Positions 46,478 to 55,078 of a stretch of 64,000 nt of DNA are shown in pieces. The notes beneath the pieces are model-generated. The model did not search any database, had not been told where the DNA came from, and was given only the letters and a program-made list of their open reading frames with translations. The position numbers and the translations under genes were made by a program. Every line of letters starts with the position of its first letter. Positions within the stretch are counted from its first letter, which is position 1. The DNA comes from an uncultured Pelagibacteraceae bacterium (GTDB taxonomy: Bacteria; Pseudomonadota; Alphaproteobacteria; Pelagibacterales; Pelagibacteraceae): positions 36,724-100,723 of the forward strand of contig CACBCE010000004.1 of NCBI GenBank assembly GCA_902537665.1, written 5' to 3'.

Positions 46478-47920
46478 TTAACCAACAATTAAAGTATCCT
46501 TGGATCCACCACCTTGTGAACTATTTACAATAGTGCTACCCTTTCTTAAAGCTACTCTTGTTAGTCCACCTGAAGTCACATAATTTGATTTTCCTGTTAA
46601 AACGAATGGTCTTAGATCTAAATGACGTGGCTCAATATCATGTTCCGTAATTGTTGGAGCAGTAGATAAAATTTCCAATGGTTGAGCAATATATTCTCGA
46701 GGATTTTTTTTTATCTTGATGATTGTCTCCTCGATTTCTTTTTTAGGTGCCTTTGGTCCAATCATTATACCATAACCCCCAGAAGCATTTGCAGGTTTTA
46801 CAACTAGTTTTGATATATTTTCTATTACATATTTCTTATGTGTTTCGTCATGACATAAATAAGTTTCCACTTGATCTAAAATTGGCTGTTCACCTAAATA
46901 ATATGTTATCATCTTGTTAACGTAAGAATAAACAACTTTATCATCAGCAACCCCAGTTCCAACAGCATTGAGTATACCAACATTTTTTTTTAACCAACAT
47001 TTAAATAAACCAGGGACACCAATCAAAGAATCTTTATTAAAAGCTTTTGGATCCAAGAAACTGTCATCAAGTCTTCTATATATGCAGTCTACTCTTAATG
47101 GACCTTTTACTGTTTTCATATAAACATTATCATTTTCAACAAAAAGATCTTTACCCTCTACCAAAGCTATACCCATCTGATCTGCCAAAAATTCATGCTC
47201 AAAATACGCTGAGTTATAAACTCCTGGAGTTAAGAGCACCATATGTGGATTAGAAGTTTTTTTTGGAATACACTCAATCATACAATTATATAATTTATTA
47301 GTGTATTGGTGGATTGATGAAACTTTATATCTAGTAAATAATTCAGGAAAAACATCGCGCATTACCATTCTGTTTTCCAACATGTAGGAAACACCAGATG
47401 GAACTCTTAAATTATCCTCTAGAACTAAATAATCACCAGATTTATTTCTAATTAAGTCTATACCAGAGATATTAGACCATGCCTTAAACTTTGGAGAAAA
47501 ACCCTCACACTCCTTAACGTAGTACGGTGATTTATAAATTATATCTTTTGGAACTATATTATCTTTAAAAATTTTCTTTTGATTATAAACATCATCAATA
47601 AATAAATTTAAGGCTTTTGCTCTTTGCTTCAAACCTTTCGAAACTTTGTTCCATTGTTTCTTAGGAATTATTCTTGGAATAATATCCAAAGGCCATCTCT
47701 TTTCTTCAGCTCTATTATTTGCCGCATAAACTCTAAAATTTATTCCACGTGCATTAATCGTACTTTGGCAATTTTTCTCAATTTCTTGGAGCTTTTTCTT
47801 TCCATGTCTTTCTAGAATACTAGAAATGATAATAGCATGCTTTCTTAGCTTATTATCTTCGGTAAAATATCCATCGTAAGCTTTACTTGAATTATAATTC
47901 TTCCATAATTTAGAGACCAT
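46478..47920 (-). CDS. Circularly permuted ATP-grasp protein (DUF404/DUF407-like)
   Basis: I choose ATG 47920 (480 residues); a TTG at 47950 would add 10. The protein matches the circularly permuted type-2 ATP-grasp family: R-R-L-D-D-S-F-L-D-P (about 285-294), G-V-A-D-D-K-V-V-Y-S-Y-V (about 325-336), V-K-P-A-N-A-S-G-G-Y-G and the tail R-x-G-S-T-I-V-N-S-S-Q-G-G-G-S-K-D-T. Such proteins occur with alpha-E, transglutaminase-like and Anbu proteasome genes and may make a peptide-type bond. Here it diverges from the Anbu-like gene across 105 bases. Alpha-E and transglutaminase partners are not adjacent. Confidence 0.85.
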   Translation of the reverse strand: MVSKLWKNYNSSKAYDGYFTEDNKLRKHAIIISSILERHGKKKLQEIEKNCQSTINARGINFRVYAANNRAEEKRWPLDIIPRIIPKKQWNKVSKGLKQRAKALNLFIDDVYNQKKIFKDNIVPKDIIYKSPYYVKECEGFSPKFKAWSNISGIDLIRNKSGDYLVLEDNLRVPSGVSYMLENRMVMRDVFPELFTRYKVSSIHQYTNKLYNCMIECIPKKTSNPHMVLLTPGVYNSAYFEHEFLADQMGIALVEGKDLFVENDNVYMKTVKGPLRVDCIYRRLDDSFLDPKAFNKDSLIGVPGLFKCWLKKNVGILNAVGTGVADDKVVYSYVNKMITYYLGEQPILDQVETYLCHDETHKKYVIENISKLVVKPANASGGYGIMIGPKAPKKEIEETIIKIKKNPREYIAQPLEILSTAPTITEHDIEPRHLDLRPFVLTGKSNYVTSGGLTRVALRKGSTIVNSSQGGGSKDTLIVG

Positions 47921-48025
47921 AACTAAATGTTTAATAATTCCCAATAACAATCAATTGCATAATAGATATATCAGATATGTTATTTTTAAATTGTATGATA
48001 AATGATAAATTAAATAATAGTAATT

Positions 48026-48751
48026 ATGACTTATTGTATTGGTATAAAAGCAAATAATGGTCTTGTTTTCGCGTCAGACTCAAGAACAAATGCTGGTTTA
48101 GATAACGTAAACATTTACTCTAAAATGTTTACTTATGATGTTGGTGATAGAACAATAATTATCGTTACTTCAGGAAATTTAGGTACCTCACAAGCCGTAT
48201 ATAAGTCTATTGAAAAAGATTTAAAAGATACGTCAGGAATTATGAATTTAAATACTTGTAAAGATTTTGATCAAATTGCTTCCTATGTTGGGTCCTTAAA
48301 TGTTGAACATTCAATGCCAAAAGGAATTAATACTGATACGGTTTTATTAGGATCAACTTTTATAGTCGGTGGACAAATTAAAGATCAACCTATGGAACTT
48401 TATTTAGTTTATCCACAGGGTAATTATATCAAACCAGCAGATAGCAAACCATATTTAGTAATTGGTGAGGTTAAATATGGTAAGCCAATTTTAGATAGAG
48501 TAATTAAACCTGATGTTTCAATTGGAGATGCTTCTAGATGTGCCTTAATTTCAATTGATTCAACTTTAAAAAGTGACTTAACTGTTGGGCCACCAATTGA
48601 TTTTGTGGTTTATAAAAAAGATGGATATAAAATTCTTTCCCAAAAATGCTTAAATATTACTGATGATGAATATTCAAAAGTATGTAATCAATGGTCAGAA
48701 GGTATTTTTAAAATTTTTAATTCTTTCCCAAGATTTGATTGGGAAAAATAA
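48026..48751 (+). CDS. Anbu-type bacterial proteasome homologue
   Basis: The 241-residue protein has the N-terminal-nucleophile pattern: Thr2 (Thr1 after Met removal), A-S-D18-S-R, and Y-S-K33-M-F. Together these give the Thr/Asp/Lys centre of proteasome beta subunits. F-A-S-D-S-R-T-N-A-G is characteristic of Anbu (ancestral beta subunit), which forms open helical rings and has no known ATPase partner. The neighbouring ATP-grasp gene is its usual companion. It ends one base before the convergent GH13 gene. Confidence 0.87.
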   Translation: MTYCIGIKANNGLVFASDSRTNAGLDNVNIYSKMFTYDVGDRTIIIVTSGNLGTSQAVYKSIEKDLKDTSGIMNLNTCKDFDQIASYVGSLNVEHSMPKGINTDTVLLGSTFIVGGQIKDQPMELYLVYPQGNYIKPADSKPYLVIGEVKYGKPILDRVIKPDVSIGDASRCALISIDSTLKSDLTVGPPIDFVVYKKDGYKILSQKCLNITDDEYSKVCNQWSEGIFKIFNSFPRFDWEK

Positions 48752-48752
48752 T

Positions 48753-50477
48753 TTATCTATTAGATAACCAGATTGTTTGACAAGGATCTAGTTTAATTTT
48801 TTTATCAAATGTAAAAAATATTTTTCTACCAAGTAAATCTCTATATTTAATTAAGTTTTTATTAATTTTAATATATTGTAATTTAGTAGAAAGATTTGAG
48901 ATACAGATTATAGTTTGTTTTTTATCTAGACTAATTCTTTCATAACAAAAAATTTTAGACCCTAGATTGATATTTAATCTTTTAGCATTAGGGTGGAATG
49001 CTTTCTGTTTTCTTTTTATTTCTAATAATTTTACAAGATTTTGATAAAAAATGCTTTGTTTAGAGCTTTTATCTTTTAATTTTTTTGTAATATTTTCATA
49101 ACTCCATTTATATCTATTAACATCTCTATTATTCCCTGTAATTACATATTTTGCTTCATCGTTAGATTTTCCAAATAAAGAATTGAAATAAATAGCTGGA
49201 ATACCCTCAAAAGAAATCATTATTGCATGAGCTGCAATATAGCGTTCTAAAAAAAATTTTCCATTAGGATCAGTATTTGATTTTTTTAATGCATCAAAAA
49301 CAGTGATATTAGCTTCATAAACTTTTCTAGATTTATTTTGAACTTTTCTATACGAAAATTTTGATCCATTTTTTTTTAATCTTTTAAGAAAATTATTTAA
49401 TGATCTTTCGTTCAGTATTCCCTCTGTAGGCCTCATGCCAATTCCATCATGTGATGCAATGAAATTTAAATAACTATTCTGGAATTTAGCATTGGGGAGT
49501 TTTTTACTCCATTTGTTGAGATAAGAACTATTTTCAAATAAAAAAGCATGGATTAATAAGGGCGGAAGAGAAAAATTATAAATCCAGTTAGCTTCATCAT
49601 TTTTACCAAAATAACTTAAATTTTCTTTTTCCGGCAAATTTGTTTCTGTAATGATTATAGTTTCAACGTTTAAAAGATTACTAATAAGTCTAAGTAGTTT
49701 AACTATTTCATGAGTTTGTTTTAAATTTATACAGTTGGTGCCATTTTTTTTCCAAAGATAAGCAATTGCATCTAATCTAAAAATCGTGACACCATTACTA
49801 ACGAGGTGAACCATGATTTTAATAAATCTAAGAAGCACTGATGGATTTTTAAAATCCAAGTCTATTTGATCAGCACTAAAAGTTCGCCATAAATAATCGG
49901 ATTTTCTAAAGATATCTATTTTTTTTAGTAGTTTATGATCTCTTGGTCTAACCACTTTTGATGTATTGAATTTAGAATTAACAGTTAAAAAATAATCTTT
50001 ACCAGGTCTTTTTTTTTTAAGAAAATTTTTAAACCACAAACCTCTAGCTGATGAGTGATTAATTACAATATCGGCCATTACATGACTAGATTTTGAAATT
50101 TTTTTTATATCGGACCAACTACCTATTCTTCTTTCAATCTTATAATGATCTTTTACAGCAAAACCACTATCACTACTGGAAGGATAGAAAGGTAAAAAAT
50201 GAATAGCATTAAAATATTTATTCAAATTTTTTTTAAAAAAATTTTGAAAAACTTGAATAGAACTTTTTTGATTTGAATTTATGTTATCTCCATAACATAT
50301 TACTAATGAAGTTTTTTCTGAGATAGTAAGTTTTTTTTTTGAATTATTTTGATTAAATTTTTTGATTATTTGTATTATTTGATCTTTTAAATGATCAATA
50401 TCTCTTTTATTTAAAGAGGATTTGTAAATAGAACTTAGTATAGAATTAATTTTTTTTTGGTTTTTTTGAAATAGCAT
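48753..50477 (-). CDS. GH13_18 sugar phosphorylase (probable glucosylglycerate phosphorylase)
   Basis: The 574-residue protein is a GH13 TIM-barrel enzyme. M-A-D136-I-V-I-N-H is region I, F-R-L-D236-A-I-A-Y the nucleophile region, I-T-E278-T-N the acid/base, and A-S-H-D344-G region IV. The short build without a separate domain C and the R-L-D-A-I-A-Y-L-W-K motif fit the sucrose-phosphorylase subfamily. That subfamily includes sucrose, glucosylglycerol and glucosylglycerate phosphorylases. The last is favoured because the gene shares a base with a GpgS-like gene. It would release glucose-1-phosphate by phosphorolysis. Substrate is inferred from context. Confidence 0.75.
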   Translation of the reverse strand: MLFQKNQKKINSILSSIYKSSLNKRDIDHLKDQIIQIIKKFNQNNSKKKLTISEKTSLVICYGDNINSNQKSSIQVFQNFFKKNLNKYFNAIHFLPFYPSSSDSGFAVKDHYKIERRIGSWSDIKKISKSSHVMADIVINHSSARGLWFKNFLKKKRPGKDYFLTVNSKFNTSKVVRPRDHKLLKKIDIFRKSDYLWRTFSADQIDLDFKNPSVLLRFIKIMVHLVSNGVTIFRLDAIAYLWKKNGTNCINLKQTHEIVKLLRLISNLLNVETIIITETNLPEKENLSYFGKNDEANWIYNFSLPPLLIHAFLFENSSYLNKWSKKLPNAKFQNSYLNFIASHDGIGMRPTEGILNERSLNNFLKRLKKNGSKFSYRKVQNKSRKVYEANITVFDALKKSNTDPNGKFFLERYIAAHAIMISFEGIPAIYFNSLFGKSNDEAKYVITGNNRDVNRYKWSYENITKKLKDKSSKQSIFYQNLVKLLEIKRKQKAFHPNAKRLNINLGSKIFCYERISLDKKQTIICISNLSTKLQYIKINKNLIKYRDLLGRKIFFTFDKKIKLDPCQTIWLSNR

Positions 50478-51697
50478 TAAGAATGCTTTTTATTATCATC
50501 ATTAACTACTTTTTCAAGTCTTCCAAGAAAATCTGGTATGGCACTTTTCACTCTGCTCCATGTAGGTATAAAAGGTGTATCCATTGGATTTTGGATAAAT
50601 GCTTCTCCAGCTTTCATTATATTTATTGCAAATAACTCAACAGCTTTTTCTTCTGTATGCGAGTCCAACTCTAGACCATTCATTGCTGCATCACTTCTAT
50701 AAATATCAATTAGATCTAAGGCAGATCTATAATATGTCGCTTTCAATGATCTAAATTTTTCTCTACTAAAGGTATTACCTTGAGTAGCCAATTTTTTGAT
50801 AAATGTTTTTATTATATCTATTGACATTCTAGATAATCCTTTTGTCTCATCATCTAAAGATAAAGCTTGATGTTTATGATCGTAGGTATCAGCTAAATCA
50901 ACCTGGCAAATATTTTGTGGTGAGAAACTTCTTTGCATTTCAGATAAAATTCCAACCTCAATTCCCCAATCGGACGAAATCCTTAATTCTGGTAAAACAT
51001 TTCTTCTAAATGAAAACTCTCCAGCCAAAGGGTATTTAAATGATTTCATGAAGTTTAAATAATCACTTTTACCAATCGTTTTCTCTAAAGCTGTTAATAA
51101 TGGGAAAACAAGTAATCTTGCAACTCTACCATTCATTTTATTATTGGCCACCCTAGGATAGTACCCCTTACAAAACTCAAAGTTAAAAAGAGGATTTACA
51201 ACTGGATAAAAAAGTTTTGCAAGCATTCTTCTATCATAAGTTTTTATATCACAATCATGTAAAGCAACTGAACGAGCACTGTCCCTTGCAATACACATGC
51301 CAATGCAATACCAAACATTCCGTCCTTTTCCTAGTTCACTAGGAGCAAGATTATTTTTTTTTAATTCTTGATCAAGTTTTTTTAATTCTGGACCATCGTT
51401 CCAAAGTATAGAAAAGGGAGTTTTTAACTTTTTAAAAAATTTCCAAGCTTTTTTTGCTTGAGTTTCATTTGCTTTATCTAACCCAATAATTATATGATCT
51501 AAATATTTAGTTTTACTTATTTCATCAACAATTTTTGGTAAAGCTTCGCCTTCTAACTCAGAATAAAGACATGGTAAAATTAATTCCATTTTTCTTTGTT
51601 TGGAAAATTTTGATAATTCATTTTCTATGACTGATGTGGACTTAGTCCCAAAGTCATGCAAAGTAGAGATTATTCCATTTTGTGAAAAGTCACCCAT
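50477..51697 (-). CDS. gpgS: Glucosyl-3-phosphoglycerate synthase-like GT81
   Basis: A 406-residue GT-A glycosyltransferase with L-I-L-P-C-L-Y-S-E-L-E-G-E-A-L (about 38-52), G-K-G-R-N-V-W and the DxD motif in L-H-D-C-D-I-K-T-Y-D (about 151-160). D-W-G-I-E-V-G-I-L (about 242-250) is typical of GT81. GpgS moves glucose from a nucleotide sugar to 3-phosphoglycerate. The next upstream gene encodes a matching phosphatase, so together they would make glucosylglycerate, an osmolyte known from marine and nitrogen-poor bacteria. Mannosyl transfer by a relative cannot be excluded. Confidence 0.82.
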   Translation of the reverse strand: MGDFSQNGIISTLHDFGTKSTSVIENELSKFSKQRKMELILPCLYSELEGEALPKIVDEISKTKYLDHIIIGLDKANETQAKKAWKFFKKLKTPFSILWNDGPELKKLDQELKKNNLAPSELGKGRNVWYCIGMCIARDSARSVALHDCDIKTYDRRMLAKLFYPVVNPLFNFEFCKGYYPRVANNKMNGRVARLLVFPLLTALEKTIGKSDYLNFMKSFKYPLAGEFSFRRNVLPELRISSDWGIEVGILSEMQRSFSPQNICQVDLADTYDHKHQALSLDDETKGLSRMSIDIIKTFIKKLATQGNTFSREKFRSLKATYYRSALDLIDIYRSDAAMNGLELDSHTEEKAVELFAINIMKAGEAFIQNPMDTPFIPTWSRVKSAIPDFLGRLEKVVNDDNKKHS

Positions 51698-51712
51698 GTC
51701 GAATTCTTAAGC

Positions 51713-52513
51713 TTAATACCCTAATTTAGCTAGTGCCGTTTTGATCACATCAGCCCAGCCCTCAGGTGATGGCTGGTTTGAAAATATAAGATTATCAATG
51801 TTAATTTGTTCCTGAATAAATTGATCATTGAATACTAAACAAGGAATGTCACAACTTTTTAACATATCTAAATCATTGTAATTGTCGCCAACTGCAATTG
51901 TCTTAATTTTATCCTCAGTTTTTTTCAAAATTTTTATAACTCTATTCATAGATTTAACTTTGTTTATATTATCACAAAGGTTTAAAACACGCCCACCTTC
52001 TTGAAGTGTTAATGAATTAGAATTTAAAACTTTTAATAATCTATTTTTTTCATTTTTGTCTCCTTTAAATAAAAAAGGTAAAGTATATTTTCTATTTAAA
52101 GCATCTTTGAGCTTTACATCTTTTAGCCCTAATATGTTTTCTTTTTCTTTTTTACTCATTCTTAAAATTTGAAAACATTTCTCTTTTAATTTTTCAGGAA
52201 CTTTATTTTCAAAAATCTTAATTAGTTCCTCTTTCTCTCTACTTAGAACAAGTTTATCTGGAAAATTAGAGGTAATTAAATTTAATCCATGAATAGATGA
52301 TCCATTTTCTGATATAAAAGGAAGATTTACTCCAAGCTCTTCATTGAATTTTTCAATTTCTTTTTCTGTTTTGCTAGAGTTTGGAATGATGATTATCCCC
52401 TTGCTTACAAGACTTTTTATATAATCTTTAATATTATCGAATTTAAAGGTATCTCTATGTAAAAGAGATCCATCTAAATCAGTAAAAATTACAACTGTAA
52501 ATTTTTTTTTCAA
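51713..52513 (-). CDS. gpgP: Glucosyl/mannosyl-3-phosphoglycerate phosphatase (HAD-IIB)
   Basis: The 266-residue protein has HAD motifs F-T-D-L-D-G-S-L-L (about 10-18), P-N-S-S-K-T (about 43-48) and V-G-D-N-Y-N-D-L-D-M-L (about 217-227), with a type-IIB cap between. P-F-I-S-E-N-G-S-S-I-H is typical of the mannosyl-3-phosphoglycerate phosphatase family, whose members also act on the glucosyl compound. The start is TTG at 52513. It lies between the ABC ATPase and gpgS genes in one operon and would complete glucosylglycerate synthesis. Confidence 0.83.
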   Translation of the reverse strand: MKKKFTVVIFTDLDGSLLHRDTFKFDNIKDYIKSLVSKGIIIIPNSSKTEKEIEKFNEELGVNLPFISENGSSIHGLNLITSNFPDKLVLSREKEELIKIFENKVPEKLKEKCFQILRMSKKEKENILGLKDVKLKDALNRKYTLPFLFKGDKNEKNRLLKVLNSNSLTLQEGGRVLNLCDNINKVKSMNRVIKILKKTEDKIKTIAVGDNYNDLDMLKSCDIPCLVFNDQFIQEQINIDNLIFSNQPSPEGWADVIKTALAKLGY

Positions 52514-52518
52514 TAGAT

Positions 52519-53571
52519 CTATCTCATCCTATTTTTAGATTTGTCAAAAAATAACACTTTATTTTTGGAAAAAGAAATTTTCAGTGATTCTTTTTTCACA
52601 TTTTCTGAAGATTTAATTATGATATTAGAGTCAGATAGTTTGGTATGAATAATTTTTTCAAATCCTAAATTCTCTATATGTTCTATTTTTACTTCTAATT
52701 GAACTTCATGATTTTCGTTAAGATTCACATCTTCGGGCCTGATACCAAGATAAATCTCATCTTTAAAATTAAAATTTTCAAAAGTAATTTTATTTTTGAA
52801 CAAATTTATTGTGTTTGAATTAAGAATCTGTTCTTTATTAATTTTAATAATATTCATTTTTGGGGAACCAATGAATTCTGCAACAAAAATGTTATTGGGA
52901 TCATTATAAATTTCATTCGGTGTTCCAAATTGTTCAATAATTCCTTTATTTAGAACTACAATCCTATCAGCTAGTGTCATCGCCTCTATTTGATCGTGTG
53001 TTACGTAAATTATATTTGATTTTAATTTTTTGTGTAATTTAGAAATTTCAACTCTCATTTCAGATCTTAAAGCTGCATCTAAATTAGATAATGGTTCATC
53101 AAACAAGAACACTTTTGGATTTCTTGTAATTGCTCTACCAATTGCAACTCTTTGTCTTTGTCCACCTGAAAGTTGTTTAGGTTTTCTATCTAGTAAATCC
53201 TCAATTTGTAGTGTAGCAGCTGCATCATAAACTTTTTTTTTAATTTCAATTTTTGGAATTTTTTCCATCTTTAAACCAAATGACATATTTTCAAAAACAT
53301 TCATGTGTGGATATAAAGCATAAGATTGAAAGACCATTGCAATTTCACGCTTAGAAGGAATTAAATTATTAATTAATTTTGTATCTAAAAATATTTCACC
53401 CTGATCGATACTTTCTAATCCCGATACCATTCTTAATAAAGTTGATTTTCCACAACCTGAAGGGCCTACTAAAACTATAAATTCTCCATCCTTTATATCT
53501 ATGTTGAATTTGTTAATAATTTTATTATCACCAAAAGATTTTTCGAGATTTTTAATAACAATTTTCGACAT
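52519..53571 (-). CDS. ABC sugar transporter ATP-binding protein (MalK/UgpC family)
   Basis: Start ATG 53571 (350 residues); the TTG six bases upstream is less likely. Walker A is G-P-S-G-C-G-K-S-T (about 36-44). The Q-loop is F-Q-S-Y-A-L-Y-P-H, the signature L-S-G-G-Q-R-Q-R-V-A (about 134-143), Walker B V-F-L-F-D-E-P-L-S-N-L-D, and H-loop V-T-H-D. A TOBE-type C-terminal domain (about 235-350) contains G-I-R-P-E-D. It energises the sugar permeases encoded divergently at 55079-57521. Being the first gene of the glucosylglycerate operon ties uptake to that sugar. Confidence 0.92.
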   Translation of the reverse strand: MSKIVIKNLEKSFGDNKIINKFNIDIKDGEFIVLVGPSGCGKSTLLRMVSGLESIDQGEIFLDTKLINNLIPSKREIAMVFQSYALYPHMNVFENMSFGLKMEKIPKIEIKKKVYDAAATLQIEDLLDRKPKQLSGGQRQRVAIGRAITRNPKVFLFDEPLSNLDAALRSEMRVEISKLHKKLKSNIIYVTHDQIEAMTLADRIVVLNKGIIEQFGTPNEIYNDPNNIFVAEFIGSPKMNIIKINKEQILNSNTINLFKNKITFENFNFKDEIYLGIRPEDVNLNENHEVQLEVKIEHIENLGFEKIIHTKLSDSNIIIKSSENVKKESLKISFSKNKVLFFDKSKNRMR

Positions 53572-53607
53572 TTGCAATTTTAGAGGATTTTAAATACTCA
53601 TTAATTG

Positions 53608-53636
53608 TTGAGAAAAATTTATTACACTGCTAAATT
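53608..53636 (+). promoter_or_regulatory. Promoter of the sugar-binding protein gene
   Basis: TTGAGA (53608-53613) and TAAATT (53631-53636) are 17 bases apart, with TG one base before the -10. A 55-60 base leader then carries AAGGAGGGG (53688-53696), one of the strongest ribosome-binding sites in the window, just before ATG 53700. That suits a very abundant periplasmic protein. Confidence 0.55.
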
Positions 53637-53699
53637 TATAGCAATAATAAATTGAGATATAGAGAGATATTTTGAGTTATAAAAAAGAAGGAGGGGAAT

Positions 53700-55028
53700 A
53701 TGTTTAAAAAAATAATAATAAAAATATCTATTCTAGTATTTTTAATTTCAAATACTAGTTTTGCGGATATTAAATTTTGGACTACAGAGGTCCAGCCTGC
53801 AAGAATGGCAAAGCAAGAGGAGATGGCTAAAGCTTTTGAAGCTAAAACAGGCATCAAAGTTGAAGTTATACCAATTGAAGAAAAAGATCTTGGAACAAGA
53901 GCTACTGCAGCAGCAGCAGCAGGAGATCTTCCAGATGTGATTTATCATACTTTACAATATGTTTTACCATGGGCTGAAGCAGGCATATTAGACGTTGATG
54001 CAAATAACGCTGTAGTTAAGTCTTTAGGCAAAAAAACATTTGCACCAGGTGCATTAAATATGGCTAAGAAAGGTACAAAAATTGCAGCTGTTCCAGTTGA
54101 TGGCTGGACGCAAATGGTTGTTTATAGAAAAGACTTGTTTGCTGCAGCTGGTTTAGAGCCACCAACTTCATATGCAAATATAGTTAAAGCAGTGAATGCA
54201 TTATCAAGTAATGATATGTTTGGCTTTGTTGCTGCAACTAAAACAGATGAAAACTTTATGAGTCAAGTACTTGAACATGTACTTTTAGCTAATGGAGTGA
54301 ATTTTGTTAAAAAAGGTGGAACTAAAAAGCAAGGTAAAGCTTTAAAGAATTCTTTAGAATTTTATAAAGTAATTGCTAAAGCAAGTCCTCCAGGAGAATT
54401 ATTCTGGAAACAATCTAGAGCTTTATATTTTGCTGGAAAAACACCAATGATAATTTGGTCACCATTTATTATGGACGAGCTAGCAGGTTTAAGAGACTCT
54501 GCTCCGCCAACAATTAATAGTGATCCAACATCTCCAGAATTAGCCTCTAAAACTGGTTTCATCACAAATTTTAGTGGACCAAACAATAGAAAAGGCGCTG
54601 CTTGGGCTGATGTAAGATACTTTGGTATTACTGCGGATGCAGATACTGATGAAGCTAAAAAATTCATAGAGTACTCTATGAGTGAAGGTTATACGGCTAC
54701 ATTAGGGATTGCTCCAGAAGGAAAATTTCCAGTAAGAAGAGGAACTAAGAGCGATCCTAGTGCTTACACTAAAGCGTGGAGTAAATTACCAGTAGGTGTT
54801 GATAGAAAAGCTCCTTTAACAGATCTTTATTCCGCAGATGTTATTGATAACATCGTTGCAGGTTTAGATACTGCAAACAGATGGGGTGTTAAAGAGGGTG
54901 AACTATCTCGAGCATCAAAAATCATTAATTCACAATTCTTAAACAGAATCACTAGAGAATATATTGATGATCAAATCTCAGTTGATGAAGCGGTAGCTAA
55001 GATAAATGCTGAATTGGCTAAGTTTTAA
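53700..55028 (+). CDS. ABC transporter sugar-binding protein (extracellular solute-binding family 1)
   Basis: The 442-residue protein has a signal peptide (K-K-I-I-I-K-I then a hydrophobic core) with cleavage likely after S-F-A near residue 23. The mature N-terminus D-I-K-F-W-T-T-E and A-K-A-F-E-A-K-T-G-I-K-V-E-V-I-P are classic for family 1 binding proteins. D-L-P-D-V-I-Y-H (about 77-84) and E-G-K-F-P-V-R follow. It captures a sugar or glucoside in the periplasm. Context suggests glucosylglycerate or a related alpha-glucoside. A strong ribosome-binding site precedes it and a terminator follows. Confidence 0.9.
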   Translation: MFKKIIIKISILVFLISNTSFADIKFWTTEVQPARMAKQEEMAKAFEAKTGIKVEVIPIEEKDLGTRATAAAAAGDLPDVIYHTLQYVLPWAEAGILDVDANNAVVKSLGKKTFAPGALNMAKKGTKIAAVPVDGWTQMVVYRKDLFAAAGLEPPTSYANIVKAVNALSSNDMFGFVAATKTDENFMSQVLEHVLLANGVNFVKKGGTKKQGKALKNSLEFYKVIAKASPPGELFWKQSRALYFAGKTPMIIWSPFIMDELAGLRDSAPPTINSDPTSPELASKTGFITNFSGPNNRKGAAWADVRYFGITADADTDEAKKFIEYSMSEGYTATLGIAPEGKFPVRRGTKSDPSAYTKAWSKLPVGVDRKAPLTDLYSADVIDNIVAGLDTANRWGVKEGELSRASKIINSQFLNRITREYIDDQISVDEAVAKINAELAKF

Positions 55029-55041
55029 ATAATAAATTTAT

Positions 55042-55074
55042 AAAAAGCGGATAATATTTTATTATCCGCTTTTT
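55042..55074 (+). terminator. Intrinsic terminator/attenuator between binding-protein and permease genes
   Basis: GCGGATAATA (55047-55056) pairs perfectly with TATTATCCGC (55060-55069) around a 3-base loop, extended by five A:T pairs, ending in TTTTT at 55070-55074. The permease ATG is at 55079, only four bases later. As after dctP, read-through would set the lower level of membrane subunits. Confidence 0.85.
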
Positions 55075-55078
55075 ATGT

